From Suilimivivens aceti (lineage in GTDB: Bacteria > Bacillota > Clostridia > Lachnospirales > Lachnospiraceae), in assembly GCF_025567405.1 (NCBI RefSeq), contig NZ_JAOQKJ010000001.1:124001-188000 (forward strand): a DNA stretch of 64,000 nt, written 5' to 3'. The notes beneath the pieces were generated by a model, which searched no databases, had not been told where the DNA came from, and saw only the letters and a program-made list of their open reading frames with translations. This document shows, one piece after another, positions 51,726 to 60,826 of the stretch. Made by a program: the position numbers and the translations under genes. Position 1 is the first letter of the stretch; every line of letters begins with the position of its first letter.

Positions 51726-53312
51726 TTATTTATGCCTCCAAATCTTATATATTCCTATATGTTCCAAACATATATACTCTATATCGTTTTCAATTTTCCT
51801 GTCCATTTCTTCCTCACATGCTTCCGGCACAATATACACAGCTCCATCCTGATCTGCAATTCCATCCTCCGGATATCCATCTGCATTTGTCAGCCATTTA
51901 CAGATATCCATAGTTTCGAAGGAATTGACTGCATACACATTTACCTTTCCATTCGATAATGCTGTCATTTTGTTTGCATTTTCAAAAGTGGAATATGCCA
52001 CTTCGTATCCATTTTCTTCCAGATAATTTACAACCTCAAGCGCATCCGATGCTGTCGGTTCCTCCGCTTTCAGAATTGGCTGATAAACTGTATGTACATT
52101 AATTCCGATCACAATACCGGCAGTTGTAAGCGTTATTACAGTCAGCGCTTTCCATGCAGATATACCCGCCGTCATTCCTTTTCTTAAACATTCAAAGCTA
52201 AGAATTGCTGCAAATGCCATGGAGAAAATCCACATAAAATAATATCTTTCAGAACTTTCCACCGTCGTAAAAGCCACAATAAGGGCTGTTACAACCGGTG
52301 ATGCCGCTGTAACCAGAAAACACCATTCAAGGCTGCTAAGTTCCTGCCATTTCAGCATATGTATCAGTAGTACAATTACCCATATCACTACATTCAGAAC
52401 CAATAAGCCAAGACAAATATTCCTCACTGGATCCCCTTCACTGAATCCAACCGCTTTCCATGTACCCGGCAGAACCACCTGAACCAGCTTTGCAAAACCA
52501 TTCCTGATATTTCTTGATATTTCCTGACCTGAGAAAAAAGGCATTTTAGTTCCAAGAAAGCTGAGTACCAGTAATCCACTTACCCACAAAAACGGTATTT
52601 TTTCATGCTGTTCTCTTTGAACGATTCCTTTCCCAAGACACTTTCTCCGGCAAATCTTCTCATACAGAATTCTTATCACTTCTATTCCAAACAAGGGTCC
52701 AAATGTAATCAGAATTCCTCTAGTTCCCTGCATCCCGAGCAGGAAAGCAAGTATCAGTCCAATTATACACTTCCCATACATCTTCCTGCGAAGACTTTTA
52801 CTCTTTTTCCATTCTTTCTGAAGCAAAGAGCTGTAGCAATTCAGAATAAAAAAGAAGGCTATTACATGAATGGCGTAATATCCAGCAAATACATAAAGAA
52901 GCTCCAGGATTATTATATTTCCGGCAAATCCAAGACAGAATAAGCACATAAGCAGGCAGCTGATCCTACTACTGCCTGCTTTCTTCATGAAAAGCCATAT
53001 AGCTAATACAATACCTATTGTCATCGTGCAGCAGGCAAGTCCCATGGAAAGATCCATATTTCCTGTTAATCCGTAAAACAGTGCCGCAGCCTGCGGTGTT
53101 GCTATGATCCTGGTTTCAGTAGAGGGATACCATGACACCGGAATAATCTCTTTGCTATCCCAAATTAACCTCCCAAGAACTGCCTCTGCACCAATATCAG
53201 AGTTCATCTTATAATTATAGTGAAATATATTGCATCCAAATACAACTATCATTGCTGTAATCAGGATAGCAGCAACCGGCCATTCCATTTTTTTAATTTC
53301 ATTTCTTTTCAT
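51726..53312 (-). CDS. Polytopic membrane protein, probable GT-C
   Basis: 528 residues with about eleven helices and a C-terminal soluble domain of ~100 residues (from NVHTVYQPILKAEEP). The first outer loop is YNYKMNSDIGAEAVLGRLIW, containing the acidic residues expected for a GT-C active site, followed by VSWYPSTETRII. It is convergent with the DUF2142-like gene (5-bp gap) and divergent from the DUF6056-like gene. I do not recognise a named family. CCCC-TTT-type RBS (AAAGGGGAG) lies upstream of the ATG. Confidence 0.78.
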   Translation of the reverse strand: MKRNEIKKMEWPVAAILITAMIVVFGCNIFHYNYKMNSDIGAEAVLGRLIWDSKEIIPVSWYPSTETRIIATPQAAALFYGLTGNMDLSMGLACCTMTIGIVLAIWLFMKKAGSSRISCLLMCLFCLGFAGNIIILELLYVFAGYYAIHVIAFFFILNCYSSLLQKEWKKSKSLRRKMYGKCIIGLILAFLLGMQGTRGILITFGPLFGIEVIRILYEKICRRKCLGKGIVQREQHEKIPFLWVSGLLVLSFLGTKMPFFSGQEISRNIRNGFAKLVQVVLPGTWKAVGFSEGDPVRNICLGLLVLNVVIWVIVLLIHMLKWQELSSLEWCFLVTAASPVVTALIVAFTTVESSERYYFMWIFSMAFAAILSFECLRKGMTAGISAWKALTVITLTTAGIVIGINVHTVYQPILKAEEPTASDALEVVNYLEENGYEVAYSTFENANKMTALSNGKVNVYAVNSFETMDICKWLTNADGYPEDGIADQDGAVYIVPEACEEEMDRKIENDIEYICLEHIGIYKIWRHK

Positions 53313-53368
53313 TGTACTCCCCTTTATAGCGTAAATATTAATTCCCCTAGCTGTATTCGGTATTATTC

Positions 53369-53397
53369 TTGAAATACCCCCATCATCATGCTAGAAT
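53369..53397 (+). promoter_or_regulatory. Sigma-A promoter of the DUF6056-like gene
   Basis: TTGAAA (53369-53374) and TAGAAT (53392-53397) with a 17-base spacer. Confidence 0.55.
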
Positions 53398-53465
53398 AAA
53401 GAACATATTAGTACATTAGGTATCTTAAATATACTGATGAATGAGAAGGGATCTCTACAAATACT

Positions 53466-54932
53466 ATGAACAAATTCAGCAAAATAAATCTTTTCAAATT
53501 AGCAGCAGCTTTTACATGTATATTCATTATTTTGTTTTCTGTCTTTACTATCGTCAAAGCATCCTCTTATTCCGTGTTAGCTGATGACGATTTCTGGCAT
53601 GGCTATGACGTAGGTGTGTTCCATACAGATTTTATGAGTTATTTTATTGCCTCTCTCAAATATGCAAAGCATATGTATCTTACCTGGCAAGGAACATACT
53701 TTTCCATGTTTTTGCAGGCTTTCCTAAGCCCCATGAACAATTATGGCATGCCTCAGCTTCGCGCTGTTATGATTTTTAATTCCCTGAATTTCTTTGTTTC
53801 ATTAATTGTATTTATCTACACTCTGCTCAACAGACTATTTAAGAAACAGTGGCTGCCAAAATTAGCAGTCTGCACCTGTGTTGTTTTCGCAATTACATCC
53901 TACAGTGCTTTCCAGGAAGTATTTTACTGGTTCTCCGGTGCTACTTCCTATACCCTTCCTGTTTCTTTTCTCTTTTACTCATTAACTGCGGTTTTATTAC
54001 TGGATTCAACTACCAATTTGAAAAAGAAGTATATTTTAATTATCTGGTCTGTCTTTTCCGGAGTATTGGCTATGGGCGGCTCTCTCACTGTTGCTGCAGC
54101 CGGCTGCTACTTTATGCTCTTACTGACTGTATATGAGTGGATATCCTCTAAAAAATTACCATATATTAAACTGGTCATTTTTATCTGTTACTTTAGTGGG
54201 GCACTTATCAATGCCATAGCTCCCGGTAATTTTCTCCGTCAGCAAACCAGCGAAGGAAATGGCTTACAAATATTTGCTTCCTTAAAGAATTCATTTCTTG
54301 TATATGAATCAAACTTCAGATGGCTTTTTCACAGTACAAACTTCAGTTTAATCCTGCTTCTTATTCTTCTTTGTGGAATTTTTCTTTACAAGAATATAAC
54401 TGTTAAAAACATTACTGGCTACACCTTTGTCAGCATTGCTGGTATCATTGCGCCTTTTGTTGTCATTTTCCCTGCTGTATTAGGCTATAATGTTCCCTGG
54501 ATTCCCAATCGCTGTGTTTTTGTTGTAATCGTAGTTATGTCTGTTGCCTTCAGCAATCTGACACTCATTCTCAGCTATCATATCATGCGCACAATCACTG
54601 ATTCAAACAGATCTCTTATTGTGATCGTCACTCTTATGCTGGCTTTTGTCACTGCTTCTGCAAACAGCTATACCCTGGCAGATTGTATGACAAGAAAACT
54701 CCATGATAAATTAATTGATGGCACCATTCCCAATTACTATTCCTCTTACATGGACATGATCCACTTATTTGAAGCTTCTGAAGGAGCTGATCTGCGTCTG
54801 GATCCTGCTCAGGTTCCGGCTGCTATTGATAACTTTTACTATTTTACATTATCTGCAGATCCTGATAATCGTACCAATAATGCCATTTCCTACTTCTACC
54901 ATTTGAATTCCGTCAGTCAGACTGGCGAATAA
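53466..54932 (+). CDS. DUF6056-like polytopic membrane protein
   Basis: 488 residues with about eleven helices. The three blocks shared with the protein at 21459 are present: SVLADDDFWHGYDVG in the first outer loop, EVFYWFSGATSYTLPV, and NAIAPGNFLRQQ. DDD in the loop would be the catalytic acidic cluster of a GT-C enzyme. The ribosome binding site is weak and distant (AAGGGA about 14 bases from the ATG). Its 3' end overlaps the convergent gene by 20 bp. It is the second family member in this window, far from the first and in AT-rich DNA. Confidence 0.8.
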   Translation: MNKFSKINLFKLAAAFTCIFIILFSVFTIVKASSYSVLADDDFWHGYDVGVFHTDFMSYFIASLKYAKHMYLTWQGTYFSMFLQAFLSPMNNYGMPQLRAVMIFNSLNFFVSLIVFIYTLLNRLFKKQWLPKLAVCTCVVFAITSYSAFQEVFYWFSGATSYTLPVSFLFYSLTAVLLLDSTTNLKKKYILIIWSVFSGVLAMGGSLTVAAAGCYFMLLLTVYEWISSKKLPYIKLVIFICYFSGALINAIAPGNFLRQQTSEGNGLQIFASLKNSFLVYESNFRWLFHSTNFSLILLLILLCGIFLYKNITVKNITGYTFVSIAGIIAPFVVIFPAVLGYNVPWIPNRCVFVVIVVMSVAFSNLTLILSYHIMRTITDSNRSLIVIVTLMLAFVTASANSYTLADCMTRKLHDKLIDGTIPNYYSSYMDMIHLFEASEGADLRLDPAQVPAAIDNFYYFTLSADPDNRTNNAISYFYHLNSVSQTGE

Positions 54933-56505
54933 ATATTGTTCCTATTTTATATCCATCAATTTCTATATCATGGTAATCCTGATATCCATTTACTGCCACA
55001 TCATTTCCCAGTAAGCCATGATAAGTTTCAATATAATACTTGGGATTTTCTGAAATATCAACAAGCTGGATCCTCTGCTTCTCCTCATCTGTCATAAAAT
55101 TCATAAATATATTTCCGGCTGTACAAACCGTAATCTTTTCACTGTCATCATTTTCCAGAATGTATCTACAGAGATCCATATTTATCAGATTCCAATAATC
55201 TCTGTCAAATTCTGCTCCCCATTTTCTACAGGCTGCATTCAGATAAACCATTTCATATGGATGATTCCTTATGATCCATCCTGTCTGTATAACCATTCCT
55301 GCTATGCAGGCAAACACAATTACCACCTTCCAGACTTTATTTATGATACATTTCGTCAGGAAATACCGCATCCCATATACAATCATATAGACAAATAAAG
55401 GAAGAATAAAGTAAAAATGCCTCCAGCCATTATATAATGTAGAATGTAATATCACTGTCGCCAGCCATGGCAACAGGGCTGATAATCCTGCCCATATAAA
55501 ATATTTATGTCTGAAAACAATATCCATATCTACAACACATTTTTTCTTCACTACACAGACTATTCCTGTCACTACAATAAGAAGAAACAATATATGATAC
55601 CATACAGGAACAGATATCAGAACCCATACCGGTATATAATACCAGGGCAGCTGATCCTTATTTAATAGCTGTCCCATAAATACGATAATGCCATTCCATT
55701 GATCATAATCAGAGAATTTAGTAAAAACTTTTATCACTTCTCTTATAGGATGTTTCCATAATATGGGCATACATATAATATAAGTAAATATAAATCCTGC
55801 TGCCAAAATTGCAAATGCTCTTAAGCGTTTCTTCCTGCTTTTCCAACCTGTCTGACGCTTCATCTTCTGATAAATCATCTCGACTATAATATATCCAACA
55901 AGCAACATAGGAAACAAGAATCCTACAATCCTCACATTCGTAGTCAGCGCTGAAATGATTGAAAAAAAGATTATCCATGTTACAGCATAATCACTCTCTA
56001 TCACCATGACTGTTGCATACATAGATATCATCACCATAGCAACAAATATCATATCTTTTATATTATAGAACTGTTCTGCAAAAAACCTTGGATACAGTGC
56101 AACCATTGCTGTACCAAGAAGGCTTAATCCCACTGACTCCAATGTTTTCCTGCAGGTTCTGTAAAAGCATATATATCCGGCAAAGCATACCAAAAATGTC
56201 CATAAATGCCGGATATGATACGCTTCTCCTCCTGGAAACCCCTTCATCCATTCCAAAACTGACGGCACAACCTGCATTGCGATTCCATAATATCTGTAAT
56301 CATATTTTTCCAGGTCGCCATTTGCTCCATCCAGTGCATCCACACCCAAAGTATCTAGCGCATACTTTATATTAACAAAGGTACTCTCCCTTTCATCCCG
56401 CTCATCCGTTGATATACCATAATCCTTATATAAAAATATCCCAACAATCAGATATATCATAAATAAACCGCAGATAATACTCTTATGTATCCACTTCTGT
56501 TTCAC
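54913..56505 (-). CDS. Polytopic membrane protein, PMT-like GT-C
   Basis: 530 residues with about ten helices. The first outer loop reads DYGISTDERDERESTFVNIKY, with the Asp/Glu cluster typical of PMT/ArnT-like enzymes, and YPRFFAEQFYNIKDMIFVA follows in the second loop, a motif shared by many GT39-like proteins (acidic-aromatic loop near the active site). The C-terminal ~110 residues are extracytoplasmic. It is the last gene of a minus-strand run that starts at 62761 and overlaps the convergent gene's 3' end by 20 bp. Confidence 0.8.
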   Translation of the reverse strand: MKQKWIHKSIICGLFMIYLIVGIFLYKDYGISTDERDERESTFVNIKYALDTLGVDALDGANGDLEKYDYRYYGIAMQVVPSVLEWMKGFPGGEAYHIRHLWTFLVCFAGYICFYRTCRKTLESVGLSLLGTAMVALYPRFFAEQFYNIKDMIFVAMVMISMYATVMVIESDYAVTWIIFFSIISALTTNVRIVGFLFPMLLVGYIIVEMIYQKMKRQTGWKSRKKRLRAFAILAAGFIFTYIICMPILWKHPIREVIKVFTKFSDYDQWNGIIVFMGQLLNKDQLPWYYIPVWVLISVPVWYHILFLLIVVTGIVCVVKKKCVVDMDIVFRHKYFIWAGLSALLPWLATVILHSTLYNGWRHFYFILPLFVYMIVYGMRYFLTKCIINKVWKVVIVFACIAGMVIQTGWIIRNHPYEMVYLNAACRKWGAEFDRDYWNLINMDLCRYILENDDSEKITVCTAGNIFMNFMTDEEKQRIQLVDISENPKYYIETYHGLLGNDVAVNGYQDYHDIEIDGYKIGTIFIRQSD

Positions 56506-56545
56506 AATCTGCTCCTTCCCAGCAGTCCTGTAGTTTTACCTCTTC

Positions 56546-59074
56546 TTAATACTCTGGCAACCTCCAGGCCTTTACACCCACTTTACCAATATAATCAAGG
56601 CTTACTTCTCCTGTATCCTGATTTATACGATACAGTGTACCATCATCGATCGTATCCGGATCAGCAAACAATTTCCCATAATCCTCAGAAAATATTTCAT
56701 ATGGATGCAAAATAAAAACATAATCATATGTTTTCAGTGTACTTTCCCATTCCTCTGCAGCCCAGATAAATGGTTCTTCATACAACTGTTCTTTCTTCTT
56801 CTCCAGTATCCTCTTCTGTTCTTCTATAGATTCTGCAGATCCCAGAAAATCACATCCGTGTTCTGTTTCTATTAATGGAGATACAAAATTCTTAAACATA
56901 CAGATTTCCAATCCATCTGTATTATTACATACAAAAAATATCTTTTCTCCCCGTCTGGTAAATGTTCTTAACTCCTCCGACAATTCGTCCCCATAATATA
57001 CATTTTCCTCTGTAACCTCATAATCCATATGTTTTAAGGCAAAAGCTTTCATTGGTGTCGCAACAAGAACAGCTCCCAGCAAACAGGTTAAAAGTATTTT
57101 TCTTTCCTTATTATTCTCATCATCACTTTTTTCCCACAATATCATTCCCAGCATGACTAACACGCTACCACACAGGTATGATCCCAAATATCTGTCATGA
57201 GAAGCATATGTAAGTGCTTCATTCTCCGGAAACGCAAATAAATACAACAGTTCCAGAAAAATACAATAAATAATTCCTCCTGCAAATACCATAATACTCA
57301 CGAAAAAGATATTCTTTGACCGGTTATCCCAATATCTCCTTATCAATAAAAGAACCATCAATATGCCAAGTCCTATCCACATATCAAAATATGGTACCTC
57401 AAGATTACCAAGCTTAAATGTTTCTCCATCAAACATTTTAATCAGATAATTTTTCAATGAACGATAACGGTACTCTGGTGCTTCTCCTTTTATCAATTCT
57501 ACTATTCCATTAACAGAAAGACCACTCGCCGATATTGTTTCTGCTGTTATATTCCTTCCTTTCTCATCCACTTCCGCCTCATCACCCATATCCTCTGCTA
57601 CCTGTACTTCCTCTGTTTGTACAACTGGTAAAGATAGATAAAACTGCCAACTGAAGAAAATCAGGAATATGAACACTAACAACAGAGGTAACACTGTGCA
57701 CATTTTCTTATTCCACTTTTTCTGAGAAATCTGTTTGTATATGCTGTCTGCCATCATAATAAGAACTACAAGTCCTGCGATAGCCAGCCCCATATCTTTT
57801 GTTAATACCAGTGCGGCCAACCCTCCTGCAATCCTCATATAATTAAATAACGATGCTTCTTCAGAAAGATAACAATATAATACATAAAACATCAATATAG
57901 CTAATAATGCATCTACATATATACTGTTATAAATATCTGTGAAGAAGATAACCGGTACCAATATACCTATTATCACTGCAACTACAACATTAGAAACCTT
58001 TTTGTTTCCTTTCTTGTAAAAAAGTACACTTCCTGCACTCAGCAGCATTGTCTGATATGCAATATAAACAATCTCCTGTGAATAAAGTCCATTCAAATAA
58101 ACAAACAGATACTCTGCCAGTGTAGTAAATGGCATATATCTTACCAGTCTGACCGTTGTATCTATATGCTTTGCAAAGGAATCATAATAAAACATATCCT
58201 TTGCTGCTAATCCCCAATGAATGTACTCATCCCATCTGGCATAAAAGGCTCCATGACAATTCACCAAAATCACAATAAACAGGATCCCATAAATAAAAAG
58301 TCCCGGTGACACCAATGTCCTGATATCTATACGCCTTTTCATAATTATTACAAATGCTGCTATCAGGCAAAAAGCACTTATCAGATAAACAGTAGATATT
58401 CCCGTTGTCAATAAACTGAACAACCCAAACACATACAATATAAAAATCTCAATGATCAAAGACAGTCCGACTGTCTCCTCCCATTTTCTATCAAAGATCA
58501 CCATGAAAAGCAGTGAAATACTGATCAACGGGAAAAATACCGCAAACATCCAGAATAATCTGGAGTTTTTTATAAACTCTATATCCAACGCAACTGCTTC
58601 ATTGCAGGCTTTTCCATCTATCGTACAGCCTGCATAGTTACTTCCTGATGGCAGCTTCAACTCACCATATCCATCCGGCTCCACAAACCTGAATTGCAAA
58701 CGATACCGTTCTCCTAAAACCACCTTTAAAGAAGGAAATTTGAATTCCAGCTCTCCTGATGACTGTTCTGTAAATTGCCTTTCTATCTCGGTATCAACTA
58801 ACAATTCACTGTAATCATCATTATATATCTTTAGTTCGATCCCAGAACTAAAGCTCTCTTCCGTGAAATAGGAAACCTTTACACCCGTCAGCTTTTTTAC
58901 ATTAGGCTGCCAGGTCTGCTCTAAAACTTCCTGCGTTGTATTAAATGTTACTTCTGAATCTGGATGAGATACTAATGCTTCACTTAAATGGGCATCCTTT
59001 CGCAGAATGCAAATGCCAAATATCAGAATAATCGCAATAATAAAAATAATATTTATCCATTTGTTTTTATTCAT
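56546..59074 (-). CDS. Very large polytopic membrane protein, probable GT-C
   Basis: About 842 residues. One N-terminal helix, then a ~150-residue extracytoplasmic beta-rich domain (EVTFNTTQEVLEQTW.., carbohydrate-binding-like), about twelve helices and a C-terminal domain. The loop CHGAFYARWDEYIHWGLAAK has the acidic pair expected at the active site. Start 59074 (MNKNKW) is preferred over ATG codons up to 59143, which lie inside the upstream gene. Architecture resembles the DUF2142-like protein at 49786 (beta domain plus multi-helix domain). Family not named. Confidence 0.78.
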   Translation of the reverse strand: MNKNKWINIIFIIAIILIFGICILRKDAHLSEALVSHPDSEVTFNTTQEVLEQTWQPNVKKLTGVKVSYFTEESFSSGIELKIYNDDYSELLVDTEIERQFTEQSSGELEFKFPSLKVVLGERYRLQFRFVEPDGYGELKLPSGSNYAGCTIDGKACNEAVALDIEFIKNSRLFWMFAVFFPLISISLLFMVIFDRKWEETVGLSLIIEIFILYVFGLFSLLTTGISTVYLISAFCLIAAFVIIMKRRIDIRTLVSPGLFIYGILFIVILVNCHGAFYARWDEYIHWGLAAKDMFYYDSFAKHIDTTVRLVRYMPFTTLAEYLFVYLNGLYSQEIVYIAYQTMLLSAGSVLFYKKGNKKVSNVVVAVIIGILVPVIFFTDIYNSIYVDALLAILMFYVLYCYLSEEASLFNYMRIAGGLAALVLTKDMGLAIAGLVVLIMMADSIYKQISQKKWNKKMCTVLPLLLVFIFLIFFSWQFYLSLPVVQTEEVQVAEDMGDEAEVDEKGRNITAETISASGLSVNGIVELIKGEAPEYRYRSLKNYLIKMFDGETFKLGNLEVPYFDMWIGLGILMVLLLIRRYWDNRSKNIFFVSIMVFAGGIIYCIFLELLYLFAFPENEALTYASHDRYLGSYLCGSVLVMLGMILWEKSDDENNKERKILLTCLLGAVLVATPMKAFALKHMDYEVTEENVYYGDELSEELRTFTRRGEKIFFVCNNTDGLEICMFKNFVSPLIETEHGCDFLGSAESIEEQKRILEKKKEQLYEEPFIWAAEEWESTLKTYDYVFILHPYEIFSEDYGKLFADPDTIDDGTLYRINQDTGEVSLDYIGKVGVKAWRLPEY

Positions 59075-59114
59075 AACACCTTTATCCCCTTTTTCTTTTA
59101 AGATTTTCTCCATA

Positions 59115-60810
59115 CTATTCTGTCCACTCATCACCATAGGCATTTAGATGCAATGAACAATACTCCGGCTTAATCCTAAAACCATCTTTTAAGGTTGTTC
59201 CACGTAGTTCAACTCTTTCAACCATTTTTCTGTAAGGAACACATGGAAATACATCTGCACTGCATTGATCCCCTTCTGCCGGTATCCATACTTTCACTCC
59301 AGGTGCTAATTCCATTTCTTCTGTCAGATTCCACTCATAATCATCCTGCATTATAAGAGACTGATACTGCAATGACTGTATACTTCCCAAATAGCTAACC
59401 CCCACCGGGATAAGTACCACCATAATTGCAGCCTTGATAAGTAACTTCCCCTTTCGCATATTCAAACAATATTGTGCACATAAGCAGATAGGGATCAACA
59501 AGTATACCATTCCATATCTTATCAATGGAGCAGAAAAGAACCAGCTTAACAAAGCCAAAATACCATAAATCCCCAGGATATCCTGCCGCATATCTGTCTT
59601 CTTTTTTATTATCCTGTTAACAAACATAGCCAACCATATAATTCCGCATACAAATCCTAATACAATCAACGTTCTCATGGAATGATCAAACCAATGCGGA
59701 ACCCATTCCCATAATGCCTCCTTTTTTTCGACACTGAATATGTCTCTTCCCCATGCTATAATTTCTCTGCTATCATATTCCAGTACTGATGCAGGCATCT
59801 TCCAGTCCACGTTAAAAAGATCTATCTGAGGATAAGGATACAATAAATATCCCGAGATTATAACATTCCTTGCAAGCCAGGGAATAACTATCACCAATCC
59901 TCCCACTATATGTAAAACGATTTCTTTCCATTTCTTCTCCTGTATAAGCTTTATTGCCGGCCAAATTGCCAGTATGACGCAAACAGCTGCAGATAACTTT
60001 AATGTAATTGTATAGACACCCAAAATGCACAAAAAGCCGTACATACTGCTATCCATAACATCACTTTCTATCAATTCACACCACTTTGTGCAGATATAAA
60101 GTATCATAAGCATGGGCAATATATCCGATGACGGCGAAGATATCAGCCCACTTGTATAGCATACATATATACCTGTCATCACCTTAAAAAGATCAGATAA
60201 TCTGATTTTCCCATTCCATAATTGATTTGTTATGATTGCATAAATCAAAAACACCCCAGCCACAAATCCATTCACAGTATGTAATGGCTGTCCAACCAGC
60301 CAGTCCAGACTAAACAGCGCTTGCAAAGGCATAAATGCACTGTTATATGCAAACCTGTTATGTAAATTTCCAAGTCCAGGTACAACACCATATTCTTCAA
60401 TCCATTTAATCGCCTGAAAGTGATACAACATTGTATCATAATGTACCGGTTTTCCAACTGTATAAACCAACATGCATATACATACAAAAAGAACCACAAT
60501 CCACTGATATATAGATAGTCCCGGCCTACAAAATACGTTTTTGCGCCCCCCCCCTGTTCTTAAAACAGTACGTCATGACCAACACTATCCCAATTATCAT
60601 CAATCCCAGACAGGCTTTCGCTCCAACCTTATAAAAAATGCTGAATACCTCTGCATAAATATTAACCATCATCAATCCACATACAAGATAAACATCCCAT
60701 TGATCCAGATAATTTTTCTCTGCATGTCGATAGCCATAATGAATCATTCCATATCCCAGTATCAGGCAAATCCCTGCAATAATAATCCAACTAACCAATA
60801 CAGACAGCAT
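59115..60810 (-). pseudogene. GT-C-type membrane protein gene split by a poly-G tract (possible phase-variable ON/OFF gene)
   Basis: Two frames make one protein. The first (60810 to 60526) encodes three helices and ends ...YCFKNRGG then a premature stop. The second continues from the G tract through RKNVFCRPG, helix VVLFVCICMLVYTV and the loop KPVHYDTMLYHFQAIKWIEEY, then VPGLGNLHNRFAYNS, and eight more helices to 59115. The join is a run of nine G on the minus strand (60546-60554); eight or eleven G would restore one frame of ~565 residues. HYDTMLYH is the expected acidic loop, and the missing N-terminal helices belong to the family. Either the gene is phase-variable and OFF here, or the tract length is a sequencing error, or it is a recent pseudogene. 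Confidence 0.8.
60546..60554 (-). repeat. Homopolymeric (G)9 tract inside a coding sequence
   Basis: Nine consecutive C on the plus strand (G on the coding strand) sit at the exact point where the reading frame of the membrane protein is broken. Such tracts are prone to slipped-strand mispairing. Confidence 0.9.
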
Positions 60811-60826
60811 AGCTCCTACTCCTCTC

